Shown here: positions 8,942-19,579 of the stretch, one piece after another
How the letters are laid out: each line of letters opens with the position of its first letter
How positions within the stretch are numbered: position 1 is the first letter of the stretch
Notes under the pieces: generated by a model
What the model saw: the letters and a program-made list of their open reading frames with translations, nothing else
Database searches by the model: none
Told to the model about the DNA's origin: nothing
Made by a program: the position numbers and the translations under genes
Origin: Verrucomicrobiota bacterium JB023
GTDB taxonomy: Bacteria; Verrucomicrobiota; Verrucomicrobiia; Verrucomicrobiales; Akkermansiaceae
NCBI GenBank assembly: GCA_030673895.1
Contig: JAUTCR010000038.1
Coordinates: forward strand, 1-37,969
DNA: 37,969 nucleotides
Reading direction: 5' to 3'

Positions 8942-9924
8942 GTTCGAACAAGCTGCTAGAGCCAAATCCAGTGGAGCAGGACCGGGTCATCGCTGACCTC
9001 GGTTCGCGCGATGGTCCTGTTCTCGTGGTGACTTGCCTGATTCATGGCAACGAGCCCGCCGGAGAGCATGCTGTGAGGAGGGTTCTCGCCCGTCTCGAGC
9101 AGTCCGACCTTTCGGCCTTTGAGGGGCGATTGGTGATTCTGCGCGGCAACCGGGGAGCGGCAGCCCGAGACCTCCGCTTCATCGACCGCGATCTTAATCG
9201 GATCTTCCCTACGGAATTAGTCCCTCCCGCTAAGGAGGTATCCTCCAGGGACGCCGAATACTCCGAGCGGAATGATCTGCTCGCTAGGATCGAGACCCTC
9301 GCCGATGAGCATCCGGAAGGTAAGCGCTACTTTGTCGATTTCCACACCACATCCTCCGAGACGCTGCCGTACTTGAGTCTCCCATCGGCTGACGACAACC
9401 TGCGGCAATTTGCGAGTCGTTTTCCACTCCATCGAGTCGTGGGCTTTGCTGATGAGGTGGGTGGAAGCATCGACCGTTTCTTTTACGAACGTGGCTTTCT
9501 CGGGTTTGCCTGTGAGGGGGGGCAGCACGAACGAACCGGCTCAGCCACGAGCATGGAAGCCCTGCTTTGGATGATGTTGTCCGCTACAGGCGTGTTTCCC
9601 GAATCAAATGGCGGGACACCCGACGAAGCCAAGGAGGCCCGGGCGACTCTCGACCGCTATGTTGTGGGGGACCCGCATGAGTTCGAGATCATCTACCGGC
9701 ATCGGCTGACGGGGCAGGAAGGCTTTCGCATGAATCCGGGTTATGCAAATTTCCATCGTGTTGCTGACAAGGAGGTCATTGCGAGGGATAAGAAGGGCGA
9801 TATCCGGGTGCCCCACGAGGGTTACCTCTTGATGCCGCTCTATCAGGCTGCTGGTAACGACGGCTTTTTTCTCGTTAGGCGCTCGTCGAGTCCGCTTGAG
9901 GAGCGGGAGGCTCTAGAAGTTTAA
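8938..9924 (+). CDS. AspA/AstE-family zinc amidohydrolase
   Basis: A 328-residue succinylglutamate desuccinylase/aspartoacylase family protein. Zinc ligands are visible as H36 and E39 in HGNEPAG and H136 in FVDFHTTSS; the substrate-binding RDLNR is at 84-88; the general base is in the ACEGGQHE block (about 193-200). The family removes an acyl group from an N-acyl amino acid. No arginine-succinyltransferase genes lie nearby, so arginine breakdown is not implied. The ATGA overlap with the ligase gene suggests that the two enzymes act on the same amide bond, one making and the other breaking it, or on successive intermediates. Its 3' end overlaps the convergent methylase gene by 12 bases. Confidence 0.87.
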   Translation: MSSNKLLEPNPVEQDRVIADLGSRDGPVLVVTCLIHGNEPAGEHAVRRVLARLEQSDLSAFEGRLVILRGNRGAAARDLRFIDRDLNRIFPTELVPPAKEVSSRDAEYSERNDLLARIETLADEHPEGKRYFVDFHTTSSETLPYLSLPSADDNLRQFASRFPLHRVVGFADEVGGSIDRFFYERGFLGFACEGGQHERTGSATSMEALLWMMLSATGVFPESNGGTPDEAKEARATLDRYVVGDPHEFEIIYRHRLTGQEGFRMNPGYANFHRVADKEVIARDKKGDIRVPHEGYLLMPLYQAAGNDGFFLVRRSSSPLEEREALEV

Positions 9925-10710
9925 GGTCGCCAAGACCTCGCGGGCTGGTTGCCGATCGCCGTTGCATGAGATGCGACGGGGCGCCTCCAGGCTTTCCATT
10001 CGGAAGCCAAGGTCACCGTAGAGCTCACGAATGCGGGGAGTCATCTGATTGGAAAGAATCACCGGTCCCTCATGACTCGAGAGCCATTCTGCCAAGCGAA
10101 TTTGGTCGTTCCAATCAAAGCCACCGGCCGAGTATTGGGTGAACTCCACATCGTAAGGAGGATCGGCGTAGATTAAGCTGCCGGCGGGGAGGGAGAGGCG
10201 TTCAAAATCACCGCAGGAGAAAGACCAGTTAGCGAACAGTTCTTGATAATCGAAGAAATCCTCGCGGTAGTTGATTTTCCGGTATCGCCCAAATGGGACA
10301 TTGAATAACCCTGAACGATTGAACCGGCAAAGGCCGTTAAATCCAGTACGGTTCAGGTAGTAAAAGAGCTGGGCCGCTTTTTTCGTTTTCTCCTTTTCCC
10401 CACCTATGAGTTCGTTGAAATTATCACGGTACTCATAGTAGATAGACGAGTCGTTCTCCGCCTCAATGGTCAGCTTGAGACCCTTCCTCACCTGTTGATA
10501 GAAGTTGATGAGGTGAGGATTGGCATCGTTGAGGATGGCGTGGCGGGGTTGTAAACCAAGAGCGACCGCCAGCCCGCCGCAGAAAGGCTCGATCAATGGC
10601 TGTTGAGCAAAAGGTTGCCAAAGTTCCCGCAAGCGGGGGACGAGCCAGCGCTTTCCTCCTGCCCATTTAAGTGGAGGTGGCGGCGCGGATGAGTTGGCGA
10701 CGGGTTTCAC
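9913..10710 (-). CDS. D12-class DNA adenine N6-methyltransferase (Dam family)
   Basis: The protein has all hallmarks of the D12 class: LKWAGGKRW near the N-terminus (AdoMet binding), an IEPFCGGLAVALG motif I, the FNGLCRFNRSGLFNVPFG block, and the catalytic DPPY at about residues 183-186. GTG 10710 is chosen as start because the motif-bearing part begins just after it; a TTG at 10767 would add 19 unconserved residues. At ~265 aa it is the size of Dam and of restriction-linked D12 enzymes. No restriction endonuclease gene is beside it, so it looks like an orphan methylase with a regulatory or replication role. The recognition site (GATC is the commonest in the family) cannot be read from sequence. 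Confidence 0.9.
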   Translation of the reverse strand: MKPVANSSAPPPPLKWAGGKRWLVPRLRELWQPFAQQPLIEPFCGGLAVALGLQPRHAILNDANPHLINFYQQVRKGLKLTIEAENDSSIYYEYRDNFNELIGGEKEKTKKAAQLFYYLNRTGFNGLCRFNRSGLFNVPFGRYRKINYREDFFDYQELFANWSFSCGDFERLSLPAGSLIYADPPYDVEFTQYSAGGFDWNDQIRLAEWLSSHEGPVILSNQMTPRIRELYGDLGFRMESLEAPRRISCNGDRQPAREVLATLNF

Positions 10711-10829
10711 TGCGAATGAGCGAGTCAGGGTGAGTGAGGAACGATCGCACAAGCCTCGGTCTAACAAGGAGAAGCATTTTGGGTAATCACGTCATGGTCC
10801 TGTCTTGCGCGGGATCGTGCGGGGCTTGG

Positions 10830-11612
10830 TTATCTCTTCACCGAGGATTGGCGTGGTGCGCGAAGGACCGATAAGCCGCAGCTTTCAAAGCGTTTTACCA
10901 TCTCGGGGCCTGCCTTCTCGTCGGTCACGAGGGTGTCGAGCTTCTCGATATCGGCGAAGCAGTAGGCACTACGCTCACCGAGTTTACTACTATCGGCGAG
11001 GATGATGACGCGGTCGACCCGCTCGATGAGTCGCTCCTTCAGGACCCCATGTCCGTGATTGAGGTCCATCGCTCCGCGCTCGGGATCGAGGGCATCGACG
11101 CCGAGGAAGGCTGTCCGAATGACAAAGCGCCGGGAAGCATCCTCAGCGAGCGCTCCTGTGTAGCTTCGCGATCGATTTTCGTACTCCCCACCGGTGCAGA
11201 TGAGTGTCAGATCGGTCCGCTCCGCTAGGCTGACAACGATGTGATGGGCGTTTGTGATGACGGTGAGTGGGAAGGAGGGGAGGTGGTCTGCCAGTCGCAG
11301 CACCGTGGAGCTTGCATCGAGGAAGATGGTTTCCCGAGGGGAGATCAGTTGGCCGGCAGCCATTGCGATTTGTTCCTTGGCCTCCTCATTAATAGAGGTT
11401 CGCTCGGGAAGGGGGAGCTCGAACCGATCCGGAGTATCCCGAATCGCCCCGCCATGTTTGCGCACCAGTCGGCCGAGCTTCTCCAAGGCGCTGAGATCCT
11501 TTCGAATGGTTTCGTCCGAAACTCCGAATTCTTCGACAAGTTCGAAGGTCCGCACGAATCCTTCGCTTTGGATCTTCTTAAGAATCGCATGTTGACGTTC
11601 CGAGACGAGCAT
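10830..11612 (-). CDS. glpR: DeoR/GlpR-family transcriptional repressor
   Basis: A 260-residue DeoR-type regulator: an N-terminal winged HTH (residues ~4-57, with VSDETIRKDLSALEKLG as recognition region and the KHGGAI wing) and a C-terminal sugar-phosphate sensing domain (DASSTV, VITNAH, GGEYENRSRSYTG, FLGVDA, ADSSKLG motifs). ATG 11612 is chosen because DeoR proteins begin with S-E-R-Q-H-x-I-L; the frame is open 21 residues further upstream. It is divergent from glpF-glpK-glpD, so it probably represses them and is released by glycerol 3-phosphate. The GlpR name is by context, and another phosphorylated polyol could be the ligand. Confidence 0.85.
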   Translation of the reverse strand: MLVSERQHAILKKIQSEGFVRTFELVEEFGVSDETIRKDLSALEKLGRLVRKHGGAIRDTPDRFELPLPERTSINEEAKEQIAMAAGQLISPRETIFLDASSTVLRLADHLPSFPLTVITNAHHIVVSLAERTDLTLICTGGEYENRSRSYTGALAEDASRRFVIRTAFLGVDALDPERGAMDLNHGHGVLKERLIERVDRVIILADSSKLGERSAYCFADIEKLDTLVTDEKAGPEMVKRFESCGLSVLRAPRQSSVKR

Positions 11613-11666
11613 GGCCAGGACGATAGCCGAAAAATCTTCCCAAGAAAACCCAAGATAAATAGCGGC

Positions 11667-11743
11667 GTTTTCCAACCTTCTTAACTGGAAATTATTGGTA
11701 AAGGAGCCAACTTAACCGATGCGCTTCGTGGAAGTTGGAAAAC
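11667..11743. promoter_or_regulatory. Candidate operator: spaced 10-bp inverted repeat
   Basis: GTTTTCCAAC at 11667-11676 is the exact reverse complement of GTTGGAAAAC at 11734-11743. Both arms extend towards a GAAG/CTTC flank with one base offset. The pair lies in the gap between the divergent regulator and glpF, where a DeoR-type dimer or tetramer would be expected to bind. Centre-to-centre distance is 67 bases, about six helical turns, compatible with looping. That it is the operator is inference. Confidence 0.4.
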
Positions 11744-11744
11744 C

Positions 11745-11856
11745 TTGGGAAACAGGAGATTTTCCCTTAGGTGGAGGGAAAGAAAGTCATGGAAACCTTT
11801 TCAGAATAGAGCATCTTGGGTGAATCACGTTTTGTGCCAACTCGGGATTTTTCCCA
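11745..11856. promoter_or_regulatory. Repeated GGGAA/TTCCC boxes upstream of glpF
   Basis: Four boxes alternate in orientation: GGGAAA 11747-11752, TTTCCC 11761-11766, GGGAAA 11776-11781, and TTTTTCCC ending at 11854. The first three are spaced 14-15 bases apart. Such iteration is more than expected in a short gap and may be a second regulator site or part of the GlpR-like site. A plausible but weak promoter (TTGTGC 11832-11837 with AATAAA 11856-11861) follows. Confidence 0.3.
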
Positions 11857-11878
11857 ATAAAAATACAACAAAATACCC

Positions 11879-11992
11879 ATGAAAACCAATCCAATCATTC
11901 GTTGGTGGCGGAGTCATTTCCAGCCGGTTCCCGTCTCTTTCTCACCGAACACTGGAGGTCAGCTCAGTCAGTCCAAGGTTAACCCCCAATGA
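11879..11992 (+). CDS. Possible small leader ORF before glpF
   Basis: ATG 11879 opens a 37-residue frame that stops at TGA 11990-11992, 10 bases before the glpF start. It begins MKTNPIIRWW and is rich in polar residues after that; it has no membrane segment and no motif known to me. Its position just upstream of glpF would suit a leader peptide that couples translation to glpF, or it may be chance. No Shine-Dalgarno sequence is visible before it. Confidence 0.25.
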   Translation: MKTNPIIRWWRSHFQPVPVSFSPNTGGQLSQSKVNPQ

Positions 11993-12002
11993 TAGCACGG
12001 CT

Positions 12003-12776
12003 ATGAATCCTTACATCGCGGAATTTGTCGGAACGGCGATCCTGATCCTGTTAGGGAATGGCGTTGTTGCCAACGTGGTGCTGAACAAGAGTAAGGCGCA
12101 GGCCGGAGGGTGGATGGTGATTACTGCTGGCTGGGGATTGGCGGTGACGATGGCGATCATTGCGGTGGGGCGCATTTCGGGTGCTCATATCAACCCGGCC
12201 GTTACCGTTGCCTTGGCGATGATCGGCGATTTTCCCTGGGCACAAGTGCCTGGCTATCTTGTTGCGCAGGTGGCCGGAGCCGCGACGGGGGCGGTACTCG
12301 TCTGGCTGACCTTCCTTGCTCACTGGGAAGAAACAGAGGATGAGGGAGGAAAGCTTGCCTGTTTCTCAACGACTCCTGCGATTCGCAAACTCGGGCCTGC
12401 CTTTATCACCGAGATGATCGGGACAGCGATGCTGGTCTTTGGCGTGTTGGCCATCGGCCAGATTGGGGCAGGCATTCCCGCGGCCGAGCTTGAGGGGCTT
12501 GGCAATATTCCCAGCTCCTTGGCCGGCGTCGTTGCCACTTGGTGGAGTCCTTTCTTGGTCGGTTTGCTAGTGCTTTCGCTCGGTCTCTCTCTGGGTGGAC
12601 CTACTGGATATGCAATCAATCCCGCCCGCGACTTGGGGCCGCGTATTGCCCACCAGTTATTGCCTATCGCCGGGAAGGGTTCCTCGGATTGGGCATACGC
12701 GTGGGTACCTCTCGTAGCTCCGCTGGTAGGCGGGGCGATCGGCGCCTTCCTCTACCGCTTCCTTTTCCCTTTGTAG
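12003..12776 (+). CDS. glpF: Glycerol uptake facilitator (aquaglyceroporin)
   Basis: A 257-residue MIP-family channel with two NPA half-helices: GAHINPAVT (NPA at 64-66) and GYAINPARDLGPR (NPA near 206-208). The Asp right after the second NPAR is the mark of glycerol facilitators rather than water-only aquaporins. Six hydrophobic membrane segments can be traced. It lets glycerol diffuse across the inner membrane, and the downstream kinase traps it. It is the first gene of the glpF-glpK-glpD unit, 33 bases before glpK, and divergent from the DeoR-type regulator. Confidence 0.95.
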   Translation: MNPYIAEFVGTAILILLGNGVVANVVLNKSKAQAGGWMVITAGWGLAVTMAIIAVGRISGAHINPAVTVALAMIGDFPWAQVPGYLVAQVAGAATGAVLVWLTFLAHWEETEDEGGKLACFSTTPAIRKLGPAFITEMIGTAMLVFGVLAIGQIGAGIPAAELEGLGNIPSSLAGVVATWWSPFLVGLLVLSLGLSLGGPTGYAINPARDLGPRIAHQLLPIAGKGSSDWAYAWVPLVAPLVGGAIGAFLYRFLFPL

Positions 12777-15871
<3,095 letters not shown>

Positions 15872-15888
15872 TAATTGTTGAGGCTTTT

Positions 15889-15915
15889 GCTTTTCCGCCG
15901 AAAAGGCGGGAAAGC
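15889..15915 (+). terminator. Hairpin after glpD
   Basis: GCTTTTCCGCC (15889-15899) pairs with GGCGGGAAAGC (15905-15915) with one T-G wobble around a GAAAA loop. No proper T-run follows, so it is either a weak terminator or a 3'-end stabilising hairpin for the glp mRNA. Confidence 0.55.
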
Positions 15916-16144
15916 TAATCTCCGATTGCAGGTTAAGGCTGGTCGAGAGCTATCTTTGTTCGGTTTTGGTGTCTTTTGTTTCGAGTTTGGAAATCTCTCT
16001 TGGAGAGGAGGTTACGCTATGGAATGTAAAGTAAAAGTAATCAGTTGAGGGTGAAATGAAACTAACATAAGTTACAAATAGTCGTTTGAGACTTAAAGTG
16101 ACTCCGCTTCGGCAATCCTTGCCAAGGCAGAGTTGAATAACGTG

Positions 16145-17056
16145 ATGAATGCAGAACTGAAGATTGCCGGTTTGGGAGAGACGCTTTGGGATATCTTGCC
16201 CAGCGGCCCTCAGCTCGGTGGTGCCCCCACCAATTTTGCCTGCATCGCCCAGCAATTGGGAGCCAAGGCATACGTCGTGAGCTGTGTTGGAGCTGATGGC
16301 TTTGGTCGAGACGCAGAGAAAGCCCTTCTGAAAAGAGGGGTGTCGACGGACTATTTATTCAAGCATCCGAATCTGCCCACAGGTAAGGTGAAGGTCACCT
16401 TGGATGAACAAGGGATCCCCTCCTACGATATTGAAAAGGAAGCGGCTTGGGATCATCTCCCCTGTCCGGACTCCTTGATCGCCTTTGCACGCCAGCTGGA
16501 CGCGGTGAGTTTCGGAGTCCTCTCGCAACGTTCTCCCGACTCACGGCGTGCGATTCGTTCCGTCTTGGATAATATGCCGAAGGATTCGCTGAGGATCCTC
16601 GATGTCAATCTGCGAGCTCCCTACTATACGAAGGAGCTCGTTACGGAATCGCTCGAATACGCGAATATCCTCAAGGTGAGTGACGAGGAATTGCCGGTTC
16701 TCGCTGACTACTATCAGCTGGAAGGCGAGGTGACGATGCAGCTGCGGCAGCTCTTGGAGCGCTTTGACTTAAAGCTATTGGCCTATACTCGCGGGGCCAA
16801 CGGGAGCATCCTCCTGAATGACCACCAAGCCAGCATGGCGCGTGCGCTTCCGGTGATTCCGCTTAATGCTGTGGCGGCTGGGGATTCGTTTATTGGGGCG
16901 CTTACCGTCGCACTGCTGAGCGGGTATTCCTTGCATGAATCCAATCGTCTAGCCAATCGGGTGGCTGCTTACGTCTGCTCTCATCAAGGGCCGACTCCTG
17001 CCCTGCCACCTGAATTCCGGATCGTTTCCGCCATCGAGACGGCACGGGCTGCCTAA
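16145..17056 (+). CDS. PfkB-family sugar kinase, probably fructokinase
   Basis: A 303-residue ribokinase/PfkB kinase. GGAPTNFA at 25-32 is the sugar-binding N-terminal signature as found in fructokinases; DVNLRAPY (153-160) and TRGANGS (215-221) are the usual inner motifs; the anion hole and catalytic Asp are AAGDSF, with D247. ATG 16145 is taken over the TTG at 16133 because the conserved fold begins directly after it. The neighbour downstream is a mannitol-dehydrogenase-family enzyme, whose product from mannitol is fructose, so conversion to fructose 6-phosphate is the likely job. About 270 bases separate it from glpD, so it has its own promoter. Confidence 0.88.
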   Translation: MNAELKIAGLGETLWDILPSGPQLGGAPTNFACIAQQLGAKAYVVSCVGADGFGRDAEKALLKRGVSTDYLFKHPNLPTGKVKVTLDEQGIPSYDIEKEAAWDHLPCPDSLIAFARQLDAVSFGVLSQRSPDSRRAIRSVLDNMPKDSLRILDVNLRAPYYTKELVTESLEYANILKVSDEELPVLADYYQLEGEVTMQLRQLLERFDLKLLAYTRGANGSILLNDHQASMARALPVIPLNAVAAGDSFIGALTVALLSGYSLHESNRLANRVAAYVCSHQGPTPALPPEFRIVSAIETARAA

Positions 17057-17148
17057 ACGGCGAACAAGTTGAAAGACCTTACTCAGGGCATCGCAGCTGG
17101 GGCAGCAGCGTCACCCGAGTTGTTCTCTGTAGATATTCTTCGGCTAAG

Positions 17149-18708
17149 ATGAATCTATCCATGGAGCGAAGTGTTCTCTCGCGCAGGCTAGCCCTACGCC
17201 GCTCATCCCCAGGCAAGCCGGTGAGGCTCAATCAATGGAATCTTGAGCGATTACCTATCGCCTTCAAGGTGCCGGGGTATGACCGGGATCGGCTCACAGC
17301 TGGTATCCTCCACATTGGGTTGAGCGGGTTCCAGCGTTCTCACGAGGCCGTCTATACGGACGATTACCTTGAAGCGAGCGGCAATCTGGAGTGGGGAATC
17401 TGCGGCGTGGGATTGAACGAATCGGATCGCAAGATCGCCGATGTTCTCCAGAGGCAGGACTTTTTGTACACCCTCGTCACGAGGCACCCTGATGGCGAGG
17501 TCCATTATCGAGTGATTGGCTCCTTGGTTGACTACCTGCTGGCTGAGGATGATCCTGAGGCGGTGCTGGCACGGATGTCGGACGAGTCCATTCGGATCGT
17601 CTCGTTGTCTGTTGCCGAAGCGGGCGATGGAGTCGGGGTGACGGGCGACGAGCTCGACCTTGACCGTGACGAGGTGAGGCATGATTTGGCTCGCCCGGCG
17701 AAGCCCCTGACGATCTTCGGCTATCTAGCGGAAGCCTTGCGGAGACGTCGGGATGCGGGTGTGCCTCCTTTCACCATTCAGTCCTGCGACCATGTGGAGC
17801 AGAATGGGGCGATGATCCGTCGTCTGCTTTTGAGCTTTGTCTCGAGGCAGGATCCCGGGCTAGCGGAGTGGATTGCGGCTGAAGTGGCGTTCCCCAACTC
17901 GATGATGGACCGGATCACGCCGGTCACGACGTCTGCTGATATCGCTGAGCTGGAGCAGTTGGGGGTGAAAGATCATTGGCCGGTTTGTTGCGAGCCTTTC
18001 GCCCAGTGGGTGAGCGAGGATGATTTTTCACTTGGTCGCCCAGCTTGGGAAAAGGTCGGGGCCCGCTTTGCGGCTGATGTCCGGGATGAGGAGACCATGA
18101 AGCTGCGGCTGCTCAATGGCGGGCATCTGGTCTTGGGACATCTCGGGAGGCTCCATGGGTATGGGACCACTGATGAGTGCCTGCGGGACGAGCTTTTCAC
18201 TGCCTATCTGCAGCGCTTCTTGGAGAAGGAGGTGACTCCGATTCTGGCTCGCCTCAGCGACGGTGAAGTGGCGGCGTATCGGGAGGCGGTGATGGAGCGC
18301 TTTCGCAATCCGGCTCTCCGCGATCAGCTGGTCCGCATCTGCTCGGAGAGTTCCACCAAGCTGGCAAGGTTTCTGGTGCCAACGATTCAGGATAACTTGG
18401 CCGCGGGTGGTTCGGTCCGGTTGGCCGCTCTTGTGGTCGCGGCCTGGTGTTATCGGCTTTCCCGGCAGGTGACGGAGGAGAGCTCCGCGGTGGAAGCGGG
18501 CGATGTCTTGCAGGATGAGCTGCAGGCGGCCGCGGCCGGGACACGGGGGGACGCTCTTGCCTTGCTCCGGGTGCGCTCGGTGTTCGGCGACCTTGTGGAG
18601 AAGGACGCCTTCGTGGAGGCTTACCAAGAGTTGGTGACCAAACTCTTCGAGGGCCGGGGCATTCGCGAGCTGATGGAGGCCGAGCTTGCTGCCGGCGCTT
18701 CGTTGTGA
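17149..18708 (+). CDS. Mannitol 2-dehydrogenase family polyol dehydrogenase
   Basis: A 519-residue long-chain polyol dehydrogenase. The NAD-binding start is ILHIGLSGFQRSH (53-65), a close variant of the family pattern; SCDHVEQNGAMIRRL and FPNSMMDRITP follow. The catalytic triad spacing of mannitol 2-dehydrogenase is present: K318, N323 and H326 in MKLRLLNGGH. It should oxidise D-mannitol (or a related polyol or uronate) to fructose with NAD(P). It follows the fructokinase-like gene by 92 bases on the same strand. About 40 N-terminal residues precede the conserved part; an internal ATG four codons downstream is equally possible. Fructuronate reductase is the main alternative. Confidence 0.88.
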   Translation: MNLSMERSVLSRRLALRRSSPGKPVRLNQWNLERLPIAFKVPGYDRDRLTAGILHIGLSGFQRSHEAVYTDDYLEASGNLEWGICGVGLNESDRKIADVLQRQDFLYTLVTRHPDGEVHYRVIGSLVDYLLAEDDPEAVLARMSDESIRIVSLSVAEAGDGVGVTGDELDLDRDEVRHDLARPAKPLTIFGYLAEALRRRRDAGVPPFTIQSCDHVEQNGAMIRRLLLSFVSRQDPGLAEWIAAEVAFPNSMMDRITPVTTSADIAELEQLGVKDHWPVCCEPFAQWVSEDDFSLGRPAWEKVGARFAADVRDEETMKLRLLNGGHLVLGHLGRLHGYGTTDECLRDELFTAYLQRFLEKEVTPILARLSDGEVAAYREAVMERFRNPALRDQLVRICSESSTKLARFLVPTIQDNLAAGGSVRLAALVVAAWCYRLSRQVTEESSAVEAGDVLQDELQAAAAGTRGDALALLRVRSVFGDLVEKDAFVEAYQELVTKLFEGRGIRELMEAELAAGASL

Positions 18709-18803
18709 GCGGCCTGATTGCGGGAACGGGATTTCTCGGTCGGAGAGGTCGCTGTGGTGCCTTCTTTCCTTGCTCTTGCGCTCTTTCCTAGTGGGATGGG
18801 GAC

Positions 18804-19478
18804 ATGGCAACTCTGGGGGACAAGGACTACAACAAGGCGCTCGATTTCGTCGAGGCCGGGAAGCTGGCCGAGGCGATCGAAGCAGCGGAATCCGCGCTGA
18901 TGCATGAGCCTAAGGAAGGAGATTACTGGCGGCTCTATGCCGCGCTGCTCCAGCAGGCCGGACGCACTGAGGACGCGGCCCGAGCGATGGCGCGTGGGCA
19001 GGAGCTCGGACTGGATGGCGTGGATGCTCTGCTCCTGAAGGCGGCCGAGGCGGCGAATGCCAAGCAGTGGAATAAGGCGGTCACTGCGTGCGAGGACGCG
19101 CTTGAGCTGGATCCCCAGCGGGCGGAGGTCTGGGCAAGCTATGCGACCGCGCTCTTGGAAGGGGGCTACCGCAAGGATGCCTTGGAGGCTTCCGGCAAGG
19201 CGGTGGAGCTGGAGCAGGACATCGCGCAACTGTGGTATCTCCGTGGCAGGGTGCTTCGCTTGACCGGCGATCACAACGCGGCTTGTGAGGCCTATCAGAA
19301 GGCCTTGGAGCTCGAGCCGACGCTGGCCTTGGCGTGGTATGAGAAGGGGATGATCCATGACCAGAACGAGGAATTCGAAGAGGCCAAACGGTGTTTCCTT
19401 AAGGCCAAATCGCTCAACTTGGCTGAGCCGGGTGTCGAACAAGCCTTGGAGATTCTGGAGCGAAAGCTCCAGCTGTGA
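18804..19478 (+). CDS. Tetratricopeptide repeat protein
   Basis: A 224-residue protein made almost wholly of TPR helical pairs, about six units, with the alanine-glycine-aromatic pattern seen in ALELDPQRAEVWASYATALLEGG and similar units. No signal peptide, membrane segment or enzymatic domain is present, so it is a cytoplasmic scaffold with an unknown partner. It lies 95 bases after the mannitol-dehydrogenase gene on the same strand and could be co-transcribed with it, but its function gives no link. Confidence 0.85.
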   Translation: MATLGDKDYNKALDFVEAGKLAEAIEAAESALMHEPKEGDYWRLYAALLQQAGRTEDAARAMARGQELGLDGVDALLLKAAEAANAKQWNKAVTACEDALELDPQRAEVWASYATALLEGGYRKDALEASGKAVELEQDIAQLWYLRGRVLRLTGDHNAACEAYQKALELEPTLALAWYEKGMIHDQNEEFEEAKRCFLKAKSLNLAEPGVEQALEILERKLQL

Positions 19479-19543
19479 GCCCGTCCAAGACGGAACTGAG
19501 GTTATCCGGAAGAGGATGAATCGAAAATTTTCGCGACAATTTT

Positions 19544-19571
19544 TTGACAACAATACCGACCGGTCTATTTT
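19544..19571 (+). promoter_or_regulatory. Sigma70-type promoter of the tetR gene
   Basis: A perfect TTGACA (19544-19549), a 16-base spacer and TATTTT (19566-19571) form a good promoter. The expected transcription start, about 7 bases on, falls right at the GTG start codon 19580, which implies a leaderless or nearly leaderless mRNA. The TetR operator candidate fills most of the spacer. Confidence 0.65.
19553..19566. promoter_or_regulatory. TetR operator candidate, copy 1
   Basis: ATACCGACCGGTCT, with the perfect 8-base palindrome GACCGGTC at 19558-19565, lies between the -35 and -10 elements of the tetR promoter. The identical 14-mer recurs at 20195-20208. Binding here would block RNA polymerase, giving autorepression. 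Confidence 0.7.
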
Positions 19572-19579
19572 GACGGCAA

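Larger units (their letters stand above)
11613..12002. other. Divergent control region between the regulator and glpF
   Basis: This 390-base gap holds the promoters of both directions, the operator candidates listed separately, and a 37-codon open frame directly before glpF. No tRNA or known riboswitch fold was recognised. An earlier in-frame start for the regulator (to 11675) would use the first 63 bases of it. Confidence 0.5.

Noticed and set aside
9235-9249. GGAGGTATCCTCC palindrome
   Set aside because: It is within conserved-frame coding sequence of the AspA/AstE-like gene, far from any start; a chance of codon choice is enough.
8938-9924. Calling the AspA/AstE-like gene astE of the arginine succinyltransferase pathway
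   Set aside because: None of the other ast genes is near, and the overlapping partner is a GCS2-like ligase, so a specific AstE name is not supported.
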